From JBBDQZ01 sp040905705 (GTDB lineage: Bacteria > Bacteroidota > Rhodothermia > Balneolales > Natronogracilivirgulaceae): DNA of 49,414 nucleotides. The DNA is taken from the NCBI GenBank assembly GCA_040905705.1, contig JBBDQZ010000016.1, positions 1 through 49,414 of the forward strand. Reading direction: 5' to 3'. Positions 7,338 through 16,393 of the stretch are shown piece after piece. Within the stretch, counting starts at the first letter, position 1; each line of letters starts with the position of its first letter. The translations under genes and the position numbers were made by a program. The notes beneath the pieces were generated by a model that had not been told where the DNA came from, searched no databases, and saw only the letters and a list, made by a program, of their open reading frames with translations.

Positions 7338-10125
7338 GGGATCAGTCTTACCGGTCATGTTGTCAATTGTAATTGCTGCGCTTATCCTGCTCAAAGCGGG
7401 AACAGTTTCGGCACAAATTCAGATTCAGCATCAGCCTCCTCCTTTTGTGGAAACCGGTGAAACGTCCACGTTCGAGTTTCGTGCACCCGGCATCAATAAC
7501 GATAATATCCGTGAAGCCTATTTTATGTATCGTTACGGAGGGGAAAGTGCCTGGCGTCAGGAACAGGCGTCTATCACAGACAGCCGCATCCACGCTGAAG
7601 TGACTTTCGGCAACTTTTCGGCGATATCAGCGGAATATTATCTCAGTATTGAATTTCATGACGGCAGCACCCTTACGTGGCCTAATCAGAATGCCCAGTC
7701 CGATCCGGCCTCGGTGGAAATAATACCTGCCCGTGATTCCACTGCAATGCCGTACGACCGGCTGACCGGCGAAATCCAGCATACCGTCCTTACTCCGGAG
7801 CCAGGATCAAGGGTACGTACAGATGACTTTGTACTGGCTATTGCACTTTTTTATGAACATGAGCCTGCGGAACCCGATTCCTTCGTTGTTCAATTGAACG
7901 GTGAGGTGATCACTGATGACGCCGAAATCACCCCCTGGCTCATTACCTATGTTCCCCCGGAGGAACCGGCTCCCGGCCTGTATACCATAAATCTGGCTTA
8001 TAACAGTTCCGATGGCAATCGAATAAATATCGCCGATTGGGATTTCAGAATTGTTTCTTCAGCTGCATTGGCGGGTGTTCCCTCAACATCAACCGGATTC
8101 GAACAGCTTCCGGCCGGCAGGCTAATCTCATCCGGGCAATATCAGGCCACTGCGAGAAGTCAGTCGTATTCCGATCAGACCACCAATCTTTTACGTAACA
8201 GTTTGCGAGTTTCCGGCCGGCAGGGGAATGTCAGCTATTCGCTTAACGGTTTGCTTACTACCCAGGAAGATCCCAGGCTTCAGCCGCAAAACCGGTACGC
8301 CGCACAAATAAGAGCCGGTAATTGGTTAATGTTCGAAGCCGGACATGTATATCCGTCGCTGAATCCATATTTGATTGCCGGGCGTCGCATGCATGGCGTC
8401 CATACAGAACTTCGTCTGCTTTCTGAAAATCTGCACATGCAGTTTCTGTATGGTAAACTCAACAGAAACATCTCACCACTCTACCGGCAGGTCGAGCCGG
8501 AAATCAGGGTAGTGGGTCAAAACTCGATGGGCGAGGACATCACGGATACGACTTACGTGTTTCAGTCACAGACGCGAGGAACCGGGACATTCGCCCGTGA
8601 CATCATGGGTGCACGGGTCGGTTTCGGCAGCGGACGCTATTTTATGTTTTCTGTCAGTGCTTTGCGGGTGGAAGATGCAACCCAGTCAATTGATGTGATC
8701 CGTTCGTATGATGATCTTGATCCCGCCTATTTATCGGATTTGGATACGGAACATCGCTCCAGGCTGGAAGACTATCCGGAACGGCTGGATATTCGTACCA
8801 GCGATCCCCGCCCTATGGGAAATTTCTCGTTTGCAACCGACATGCAGGTTAACATCGACAATAGCCGCGTTCAACTGCACAGTGATTTCGCCGGAAGCCT
8901 GGTTAACAGTGATATATCAAAAGGGATTCTGGATAAAAACCGTGCTGACGAACTGGGTTTTGACCTGGATGATGATGTGGCCTCGTTGCTGGAACAGCTT
9001 TCCTGGCTTATTGTAATTAATGAGAATATGAATGCTCTTCCTTTGAAAATCAGGGATGAGGAAGCGGATATCTTTGTGCCGAATGGAATTTTTGCTACCC
9101 GGACGCGCCTGAACCTGAACTATTTCAATCACAATGCCTCTCTTCAATATCAATGGGTGGGTCCCGATTTTTATTCTCTTGCCAATGTAGGCCAAAGACG
9201 GGATATCGCCGGATATACCGTAAGCGATCGTTTTCGTTTACTGACCAACACCTTGTATCTCACACTCGGTCATGAAAATCTGAACGACAATGTGATTGGA
9301 AACCGGGATGCGACGACCCGGTCGATCACAAACCGGGCAAACCTGGGCTGGTATCCGAGATCCCAATTGCTCCCACGTGTAACAATAGGTGTTTACCGTC
9401 GTACCCGGGACAACGGGTTCATCCGAACCAATCCTTATTTGCCGGATAGCCTCGTCAACGCATCCGTACGAAGTGTGGAAATACAAGACGAGCAGCTCGT
9501 CGTACATCCCTCACCGCGCAACAATGAGACCATGCAATACTCGGTATCCGCCACGCAGCGATTTGCACTTTTTGATCTGACTCATGATGCCAGTATCAAT
9601 TATACCCGCATGTCCACCGATGACCATGTGTTTGACTTTGGTGATTTTTCCAGTAATGTTTTTTCAATGGACCTTACCAGTTCCTTTCCCGCCATGCCGG
9701 TACGGTCCAATCTGGGCTTTATCCTGAACCGAACCAAATCAAACAACGGACTCAACAATTTGCGTATATGGGGATTCAATACCGGAGTCACCTGGTATTT
9801 TATGGAGAACCGGTTCCGCCTGAATTCCGAGCTGGCTGTTACATTCGATCGACTGGAGTCGGTACCCCTTGTTGATCGTGTCTTTGAAGAATTTCCTGGC
9901 CCGGCATCCGACGAAATTTACGGGCGCTATTATACACCGGACTTCGAGTCCGTCAGTGATGAACAAACGGCTTCCTATTTGCTCAGTGGTGAGTTGCGAT
10001 ATAATATTCATCCATTACATGCACTTCATTTACTTGTTAACTATACCCGTTTGTCGGATCGATATAACGTATTGCGTATCCCTGATAATCACCTTGTACA
10101 AATGCGTTATGTTTTCAATTTTTAA
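7312..10125 (+). CDS. Large outer-membrane barrel-like protein
   Basis: The product has about 937 residues: an N-terminal signal (hydrophobic run ending VSAQ), then two or three Ig-like beta domains up to about residue 250, then a long beta-rich region of alternating hydrophobic and aromatic strands. It ends QMRYVFNF, an aromatic C-terminus typical of outer-membrane barrels. I do not recognise a named family, and no TonB box or plug is seen. It overlaps the 3' end of the FecR gene, implying translational coupling. The ATG at 7312 has no obvious ribosome binding site, and the ATG at 7330 (GGAGG directly adjacent) is an alternative that also keeps the signal peptide. It may deliver or bind a ligand for the FecR/CHASE2 pair. 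Confidence 0.6.
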   Translation: MKWIRRMNRGSVLPVMLSIVIAALILLKAGTVSAQIQIQHQPPPFVETGETSTFEFRAPGINNDNIREAYFMYRYGGESAWRQEQASITDSRIHAEVTFGNFSAISAEYYLSIEFHDGSTLTWPNQNAQSDPASVEIIPARDSTAMPYDRLTGEIQHTVLTPEPGSRVRTDDFVLAIALFYEHEPAEPDSFVVQLNGEVITDDAEITPWLITYVPPEEPAPGLYTINLAYNSSDGNRINIADWDFRIVSSAALAGVPSTSTGFEQLPAGRLISSGQYQATARSQSYSDQTTNLLRNSLRVSGRQGNVSYSLNGLLTTQEDPRLQPQNRYAAQIRAGNWLMFEAGHVYPSLNPYLIAGRRMHGVHTELRLLSENLHMQFLYGKLNRNISPLYRQVEPEIRVVGQNSMGEDITDTTYVFQSQTRGTGTFARDIMGARVGFGSGRYFMFSVSALRVEDATQSIDVIRSYDDLDPAYLSDLDTEHRSRLEDYPERLDIRTSDPRPMGNFSFATDMQVNIDNSRVQLHSDFAGSLVNSDISKGILDKNRADELGFDLDDDVASLLEQLSWLIVINENMNALPLKIRDEEADIFVPNGIFATRTRLNLNYFNHNASLQYQWVGPDFYSLANVGQRRDIAGYTVSDRFRLLTNTLYLTLGHENLNDNVIGNRDATTRSITNRANLGWYPRSQLLPRVTIGVYRRTRDNGFIRTNPYLPDSLVNASVRSVEIQDEQLVVHPSPRNNETMQYSVSATQRFALFDLTHDASINYTRMSTDDHVFDFGDFSSNVFSMDLTSSFPAMPVRSNLGFILNRTKSNNGLNNLRIWGFNTGVTWYFMENRFRLNSELAVTFDRLESVPLVDRVFEEFPGPASDEIYGRYYTPDFESVSDEQTASYLLSGELRYNIHPLHALHLLVNYTRLSDRYNVLRIPDNHLVQMRYVFNF

Positions 10126-10195
10126 TAATTCCGCCGGTTATTTAATAACAACTTTTCTTTACAACGTTTAAAACCAACAGATAAAACCGGCCTTG

Positions 10196-12388
10196 ATGTG
10201 GATTGAATCACTGCAAAAAAGGAGATGGATTCCGTCGATTATAGCGGCTATTATTGCTATTCTTCTGGCGTTGGCTATTGGTATTACCACTCCTTTCAGG
10301 GTTCTTGAAATGCGGGTTACAGACCTCCTGTTTCACTGGCGGGGTCCGCTCGATGCTTCCGATTCTCCGGTGGTTTTGGTCTCTATCAGTAACCAGGCCG
10401 ACCAGGAGTTTCCTGAAACATGGCCGTGGCCGAGAAGTTACCACGCCCGGCTGGTGGATAATCTGAATGCGGCTGGTGTACGTGCTATTGGCTTTGATGT
10501 AATTTTCATGCAGCCGGACACCTATGATCCACTTAATGACACTCTCTTTGCCGAAGCCATCGAACGTCACGGCAATGTGGTGCTTGCGGGGGATATCCGG
10601 GTCGACCTTCGCGGGCAGGATTCCGAAATGATACGTTTCATGCCCCCGTACCACCTGCTTCAGGAAGCCTCCCCCAATCCCTGGGGTTATGTTTCGAGTC
10701 CGATGGATGAAGATGGCTCTGTTCGTCGATACCAACCGGTTAAAGATCATTTGAACACGAATTATCATACGCTGGGATTGGAACTTATACGGATTTACAA
10801 AGGGCTGGATTCTTTACAAGTTGAAAGTGCCGGTTCATATTATGATTTGGGTTTTGTGCGCATCCCGAAATTTGACCGGCAGAGCATGCTTATTAACTAT
10901 CATGGAGGTACCGGCACTTTTCCTGAATACAGTTATGAACAGATTATCGATGACGGTAATTTTATATTGGCCAGCGACCGTGAATTCTTTGGCATCCAGC
11001 ATCCGGATGAAAAGGATTTTGGTGATTTCGATGATCCGGTGTACGGATTGCGTCAATCCGGTGTATTGCAAGATAAAATAGTGATTGTGGGCTCTACCAT
11101 AACCGAGTTAAGGGATTTTCATGCTATTCCGTATTCATTCAGGGCACCGGGCTATGAAATCCATGCACATGCCATCCAAACTATCCTGGCGGAACAGTTC
11201 CTTCAACGTGCCGACTACCGATTGCTGACGGTCCTTTTCCTTTTACCTGTTTTTCTGATCTGTTTTCTGACTATATACCGGGGCGTATTGACAGGTTTTG
11301 CGATGACGCTTGCACTCGCCGCCGGGATGACGCTGGGAGTTGCTGTTTTGTTTATTGAATATCGTATCCGGCTGGAATTGATATTGCCGCTGCTTCCGAT
11401 GTTGCTGGGGTATCTCACCTCAACAGGGTATAAGATTGTCTCCGCTCAGAGAGAGGCAAGGCGCATACGAAATATGTTTGATCCCTATGTCTCCAGGGAT
11501 CTTGTAGACATTATGATTGAAAGCGGTGAAGAACCACAGCTTGGCGGCCAGGAAGTTTATATTACCGCCTTCTTCAGCGATATTCAGTCTTTTTCGTCTT
11601 TTTCTGAAAAACTTCCCCCGGCACAACTGGTCGATCTGATTAATGAATACATGAGCCCCATGACGGAAGTGCTCACGGATGGTCAGGGTACGCTTGACAA
11701 ATATATCGGCGACTCAATTGTGGCCTTTTTCGGATCCCCGATTCCCCTAAAAGACCATGCATTGAAAGCCTGTATTACTTCGCAACGGATGTTAATAAAA
11801 CAGCAGGAACTGCGTGAAAAATGGAAAAGTGAAGGAGATCAATGGCCGGATATTGTCTCAGAGATGCAAACCCGGATCGGTATAAATACCGGAGAAATGG
11901 TGACAGGTAACATGGGATCGGAACGGCGCTTTAACTACACAATGATGGGCGATAATGTGAATTTGGCCGCCCGGTGTGAAAGCGGATCCAAAACCTATGG
12001 AGTCTTTACCATGGTCACGGAACATACTAAAAACGAAGCGGAGCTGTTTGGCAATGACTGTGTTTTTCGCTTACTGGACAAAGCCGTGGTGTTAGGCCGC
12101 ACCCAACCGGTCGATCTCTATGAGATTACCGGACTTCGTTCAATACTGGATCGTTCCGTATTCGAATGTATCGAATGCTATGAAGCCGGGAGACAGGAGC
12201 TTTTAAATCAACAGTGGAGCCAGGCTATAAAGCTTTTCCGGGAATCGGCGAAACTCGAGCCGCATCAGCCCGGAACACCCGGCATTTATACCAACCCCTC
12301 TCTGGTAATGATCGAACGTTGCGAAACCTGGATGGACAATCCTCCCGGTAAGGACTGGAACGGCGTTTTTATCATGGATCATAAATAG
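10196..12388 (+). CDS. CHASE2-domain class III nucleotide cyclase
   Basis: The 730-residue membrane protein has an N-terminal transmembrane segment (about 15-35), then an extracytoplasmic CHASE2 sensor domain (about 40-330, with the typical WPWPR and AIGFDVIF motifs). A cluster of transmembrane helices follows (about 338-415), then a cytosolic class III cyclase domain (about 450-630). Both metal-binding aspartates are visible (AFFSDIQSF and DKYIGDSIVAFFG), as is the GDNVNLAAR catalytic segment. The lysine in DKYIGD favours ATP as substrate, hence adenylate cyclase; this is a family-level inference. The last 90 residues look TPR-like. Start is ATG 10196 (TTG 10193 rejected). CHASE2 proteins often neighbour FecR proteins, as here. 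Confidence 0.85.
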   Translation: MWIESLQKRRWIPSIIAAIIAILLALAIGITTPFRVLEMRVTDLLFHWRGPLDASDSPVVLVSISNQADQEFPETWPWPRSYHARLVDNLNAAGVRAIGFDVIFMQPDTYDPLNDTLFAEAIERHGNVVLAGDIRVDLRGQDSEMIRFMPPYHLLQEASPNPWGYVSSPMDEDGSVRRYQPVKDHLNTNYHTLGLELIRIYKGLDSLQVESAGSYYDLGFVRIPKFDRQSMLINYHGGTGTFPEYSYEQIIDDGNFILASDREFFGIQHPDEKDFGDFDDPVYGLRQSGVLQDKIVIVGSTITELRDFHAIPYSFRAPGYEIHAHAIQTILAEQFLQRADYRLLTVLFLLPVFLICFLTIYRGVLTGFAMTLALAAGMTLGVAVLFIEYRIRLELILPLLPMLLGYLTSTGYKIVSAQREARRIRNMFDPYVSRDLVDIMIESGEEPQLGGQEVYITAFFSDIQSFSSFSEKLPPAQLVDLINEYMSPMTEVLTDGQGTLDKYIGDSIVAFFGSPIPLKDHALKACITSQRMLIKQQELREKWKSEGDQWPDIVSEMQTRIGINTGEMVTGNMGSERRFNYTMMGDNVNLAARCESGSKTYGVFTMVTEHTKNEAELFGNDCVFRLLDKAVVLGRTQPVDLYEITGLRSILDRSVFECIECYEAGRQELLNQQWSQAIKLFRESAKLEPHQPGTPGIYTNPSLVMIERCETWMDNPPGKDWNGVFIMDHK

Positions 12389-12528
12389 AAATAAAATCAA
12401 TATGTTGGCAATATAATCGGTATGGAAACAGATTTGGCCTGCTCATGAACTAAAACTATAACCATCTCGTGAATTATTCCTATCTTGGTGGCAGTCATCC
12501 CTAATAATCATAAATAAATACCCTTAAA

Positions 12529-13281
12529 ATGTTATATATTTTGTTGTTAGGATGGATGATCGAATATGGCATTGCGGTAATGGGTTTTAATAGCGAAGCC
12601 CCCCGGGTTATGCAGGATTCTGCCTTACCTTCAAACGTTGTTAACCGAATTATCAGTGAAAATGACGACGGGATCGTACGGGGAACCATAGCATTAATAC
12701 CTCGTTCCACTGTTCGCAGCCGCGGAATATATGGCAGAGGTTCTTCCGAACCCGAACAGAGTGCGGACATGCAGGCACCGATGGCCATCTGGGTTACCGG
12801 AACAGGAAGTGTGACGGGAACACCCACTGGATCGATGATTTCCCGGGAAGACGAAAAACCGGTCCTGAATCAGGTGGAGTTACGTTTTGATCCCTCAATC
12901 GTAATGGTCAACCAGGGCGAACAGGTTCGGATACTGAACTCCGACCCTGTTTACCACAATGTATTCAGTTTGTCCCGGACCAAACGTTTTGATGTAGGCC
13001 GGAGGCCACAGGGAGATCATATGGATGTCACCTTTGAGAATGCCGGTATTGTGGATGTTTTTTGCGATATTCATCCAAGCATGCATGCGGTTGTCATCGT
13101 TGTTCCACCGGAAACCATCCATCGGCAGCAAATGCAACAGGCAGGTGACTTTGAATTCCAATTGCCTGCCGGCGAATACGAGTTTCATTTATATTCGTCC
13201 GGATATCAAATATATCGTCAGGAAATTACCGTTACTGCCGGTGAGCTGCTCAATCTTGGAACCATAAGTTTGGAACCTTAA
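12529..13281 (+). CDS. Cupredoxin (blue-copper) domain protein
   Basis: The 250-residue protein carries a plastocyanin-like domain at about residues 113-193. Its type 1 copper ligands are visible: His143 (VYHNVFS) and Cys179, His182 and Met185 in CDIHPSM. The N-terminus is hydrophobic (LYILLLGWM), consistent with export, although no clear cleavage site or ribosome binding site is present. The C-terminal 50 residues form a carboxypeptidase-regulatory-like beta module (QLPAGEYEFHLYSSGY). It is probably a periplasmic electron carrier or copper-binding protein. It lies between two cyclases, 12 bp before the second, so a role as redox or copper input to the signalling unit is possible but inferred. 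Confidence 0.75.
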   Translation: MLYILLLGWMIEYGIAVMGFNSEAPRVMQDSALPSNVVNRIISENDDGIVRGTIALIPRSTVRSRGIYGRGSSEPEQSADMQAPMAIWVTGTGSVTGTPTGSMISREDEKPVLNQVELRFDPSIVMVNQGEQVRILNSDPVYHNVFSLSRTKRFDVGRRPQGDHMDVTFENAGIVDVFCDIHPSMHAVVIVVPPETIHRQQMQQAGDFEFQLPAGEYEFHLYSSGYQIYRQEITVTAGELLNLGTISLEP

Positions 13282-13293
13282 ATTTTAAACAAA

Positions 13294-15078
13294 ATGCAAA
13301 CCGCACGGATCTCCATACGCTGGAAGCTGATGCTTTCGTTGATCGGATTTTCGATCGGAATGATAGGGCTTATACTTTACGGGATTAGCAGGAGTGTGGA
13401 AAACCGCGTCAAAGAAGAGATCGACTCAAATTTCAGGGAAGCCGGCCGCATTTTTGATCGTATCCAGGAGATCCGGTTTCGTCAGATCCGCCAGACGGCT
13501 GTCCTGCTTGCCGACATACCTACATTAAAAGCCGCTGTAAGCACCGGTGATACCAACACGGTTAACCGGCATATCCGGGAAGAGTTGCGTTTTTTACTGG
13601 ACTATGATCCTCTTATTCCGGATGACCTGGTTCCGGAAGCATACTATGCCGATCCCGATTCAGGCGGATTGCTGATTGTCACGGGTCCGGACGGATATCC
13701 AGTCGGACAGCTGGCTACTACCCCGTTACCTGATTATTCCCTGGCCGGCAGAACGGATGTGCGTGAGGCTTTGCAGGGTAGCATTCCACAAAATATTACG
13801 CTCTGGCGACAGGATGACAGGTATTTCAACGTGATTTCTGTTCCCATTTTCCTGCGTGATCGTATTTTGGGGACACTTACTTACGGTTTGCCCCTCCGAA
13901 GGGCGGAGGCCGAATTCCTTTCCACCGACCTCGGTAACCAAATCAGTTATTTTGTCGATAATCGTATTATCTCAACCTCTTTTTCCAATCTGAGCCAGGG
14001 AGCATTTACCCATTTGGCCAATTCGGTACACAATGCGACATTCGGTATTATAAATAGTGGAGAGCCAGCAAGTTTTGACTTGGAAATGGACGGGGAGACC
14101 TGGCTGATCTATGTATCACCCATGCAATACGAAACGGTACGTGAAGCAGATGTGCCGGGGTACTATGTTGTGGCCCAGTCCTTGTTTCAGGAACTGGACG
14201 TCCTGCGTCGTCTTCAGTATTTTATTTTCGGGATCGGATTTCTGGCTATTGTGGTGGCTATAGGCTTTGGCATTGGGTTTACACGGCATATAACCCGTCC
14301 AATCAACCTGCTGATCAGCGGTATAAATCGGATTGAACAGGGAGACTATTCCGAAAAAGTGCCTGTAGTGAGCCGGGATGAATTGGGAATGCTTACCCGA
14401 ACGTTCAACAATCTTGTTGAGAATCTTCGTGAACGACTCATGATGCTTAAGTTTGTATCGGAGGCGACCCAGGAAGCCATCCGGTCCAATCTTTCCGAAA
14501 TAAAACTGGGGGGTGAGAACAAAGTGGTCACAGTGCTGTTTTCGGATATTCGGGGATTTACCGGATGGGGTGAAAAACGGACTCCCGAAGAAGTGATTGA
14601 AATGTTGAATACATTTTTTCGTATGCAGACGGGTATCGTAAAAGACCACCAGGGTGATGTAGACAAGTTTGTTGGGGATGAACTGGTTGCTGTTTTTCAA
14701 GGTAAAGGAATGGAACAAAATGCAGTGAATGCAGCAATTGAAATCCAGAAAAGAACGAGGGAAATGACGAGCGGTATGGAAACACCGGTTTCCGTCGGAA
14801 TTGGGATCAATGCCGGGGAAGTCATTATGGGTGCTATGGGGAGTGAGGAAAGAATGGACTTCACTGTGCTGGGGAATAATGTGAATTTGGGTGCCAGGCT
14901 CGGTTCTGTTGCACAACCCGATCAAATTCTGATCTCTCTGTCAGTTTACAAAAAACTGGAACGCAGTATCGAAACCCGAACACTGGAGCCGGTTGCTGTT
15001 AAGGGAATCGAGAAACCGGTGGAAGTATTTGAAGTGGTCTGGGATTATATTGAAACGGAGGCAGGTTATGAATCGTAA
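13294..15078 (+). CDS. HAMP-domain class III nucleotide cyclase with extracytoplasmic sensor
   Basis: The 594-residue protein has a transmembrane segment (about 13-33), a Cache-like extracytoplasmic sensor (about 34-300), a second transmembrane segment (about 306-326), a HAMP linker (about 327-380, RPINLL and RDELGMLTRTFNNL) and a cyclase domain (about 400-590). Catalytic features include LFSDIRGFTGW, DKFVGDELVAVF and GNNVNLGARL. The GNN replaces the commoner GD at that site, as in some other bacterial cyclases. It should convert ATP to cAMP, possibly GTP to cGMP. It starts 12 bp after the cupredoxin and overlaps the next gene by 11 bp, so it is in one transcription unit with both. Confidence 0.85.
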   Translation: MQTARISIRWKLMLSLIGFSIGMIGLILYGISRSVENRVKEEIDSNFREAGRIFDRIQEIRFRQIRQTAVLLADIPTLKAAVSTGDTNTVNRHIREELRFLLDYDPLIPDDLVPEAYYADPDSGGLLIVTGPDGYPVGQLATTPLPDYSLAGRTDVREALQGSIPQNITLWRQDDRYFNVISVPIFLRDRILGTLTYGLPLRRAEAEFLSTDLGNQISYFVDNRIISTSFSNLSQGAFTHLANSVHNATFGIINSGEPASFDLEMDGETWLIYVSPMQYETVREADVPGYYVVAQSLFQELDVLRRLQYFIFGIGFLAIVVAIGFGIGFTRHITRPINLLISGINRIEQGDYSEKVPVVSRDELGMLTRTFNNLVENLRERLMMLKFVSEATQEAIRSNLSEIKLGGENKVVTVLFSDIRGFTGWGEKRTPEEVIEMLNTFFRMQTGIVKDHQGDVDKFVGDELVAVFQGKGMEQNAVNAAIEIQKRTREMTSGMETPVSVGIGINAGEVIMGAMGSEERMDFTVLGNNVNLGARLGSVAQPDQILISLSVYKKLERSIETRTLEPVAVKGIEKPVEVFEVVWDYIETEAGYES

Positions 15079-16342
15079 TACAACTTCAACAAACAGCGGG
15101 CCGTCGATTCTTCGGAAGGTGTCTTTGAACGTCTTGTGGCTTTTGCTGTTGTTATGTATCAGCGCCGGATCATCTTTTTCACAAATTACTTTTGGCGGCC
15201 TCACTGAAATTGAAATACGCAAAGGCGAAAGGGACTCCTCGCCATACCTGAACCAAACCCCGTCTGATCAGTGGACCCTTTTTACACCCCGGGTGCGCCT
15301 GTTTTTTTTGGCGGACATATCACCATCCTGGTTTGTAGAGGGTAGTTTCCAGGCTGACCACTACTACAGTGAAAGCCTGAGTAATGTAATTATTGCCATG
15401 CTCAATGTGAACTGGGTGCCTTCTTCCAGAGAAAACCTGAGAATTGGAGCAGGCAGTTTTCCCACTCCTTTTGGAGCCTATGCTTCCCGTATTCACCAGT
15501 CGAACAACCCGTTCATTCAGCTGCCGCTGATGTATGCACGTGGTATGCCGATCAACCGGCAGACAGGAATATATCAGCCTGGATCATCGGGAGGATATGA
15601 TTTGAACAGCTACTACGGACTTTCCCTTGTATACCGGCGTGCATACAGTCAGGGGCTGTTGCTGCATCTGGCAGACCATCGGAATCAACGTTATGATCTT
15701 CGCCTGGCCGCTACTCTGATGCCTGTTTCCGGATACGAAAACTTCGGCCGGTATGGCCGGCCGGCGTTGACAGCACGGGCCTCTTTCAGGCCCTTCATCT
15801 GGTTGAATACCGGCATTTCCATCAGTCACGGAGCTTACCTCTCTCCGGACAATGATACCCGGGAAATGCTCGATGGGGTGTCGTTTGAACAGTACACCCA
15901 AACCATCGTTGCAGCGAATGCGGAGATTTCATATACCTATATTCGATTGTTAGGTGAAGCCGGATGGAATCGATGGAAAGTTCCTGATGTCGACGAGTAT
16001 TATGAGTTGGCCGAAGGGCCTTTTAATGCGGATGCCTGGTTCGGGATGGCAGAGCTTCAGTTTAACTTTCCTTTTTACCCGGGTATGTATTCCGGCTTCA
16101 GGGCGGAAAGTATCCAGCCAAAGCACCTGGGCAGATCGGGGGGGTACGGTTATGGATCCGGTACAGAAACCGGGATGACAGTGGGACGGGCATGGGCTTA
16201 TACCACGTGGCGTTACGAATGGGTTGTCGGTCGAAAACTCACGCGGGACATCACGCTGAAAACTTCTTATCTGCTCACGGACAATCACTATTCGGATACC
16301 GAAGACAATGTATTTTCGATTCAGCTGTCTGTTATGTTCTGA
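15068..16342 (+). CDS. Outer-membrane porin-like barrel protein
   Basis: The 424-residue protein has a signal peptide (leucine-rich core, cleavage after SSFSQ) and beta-barrel features throughout. It resembles phosphate-porin or DUF3570-like barrels in general style: repeated aromatic strand ends, RIGAGSFPTPFG, and a final phenylalanine (QLSVMF). I cannot assign a named family. The ATG at 15068 has GGAGG 6 bp upstream and overlaps the 3' end of the cyclase gene, suggesting translational coupling. It may admit the ligand sensed by the cyclases. Confidence 0.65.
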   Translation: MNRNTTSTNSGPSILRKVSLNVLWLLLLLCISAGSSFSQITFGGLTEIEIRKGERDSSPYLNQTPSDQWTLFTPRVRLFFLADISPSWFVEGSFQADHYYSESLSNVIIAMLNVNWVPSSRENLRIGAGSFPTPFGAYASRIHQSNNPFIQLPLMYARGMPINRQTGIYQPGSSGGYDLNSYYGLSLVYRRAYSQGLLLHLADHRNQRYDLRLAATLMPVSGYENFGRYGRPALTARASFRPFIWLNTGISISHGAYLSPDNDTREMLDGVSFEQYTQTIVAANAEISYTYIRLLGEAGWNRWKVPDVDEYYELAEGPFNADAWFGMAELQFNFPFYPGMYSGFRAESIQPKHLGRSGGYGYGSGTETGMTVGRAWAYTTWRYEWVVGRKLTRDITLKTSYLLTDNHYSDTEDNVFSIQLSVMF

Positions 16343-16393
16343 TAACACGTAACCTTCTCCAGTCTCAACTTACAAAACCTGCAGGAGGTCGGT

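Noticed and set aside
14116..14925. Long open frame on the minus strand over the HAMP-cyclase gene
   Set aside because: It is antisense to an unambiguous cyclase domain and has no recognisable domain or ribosome binding site.
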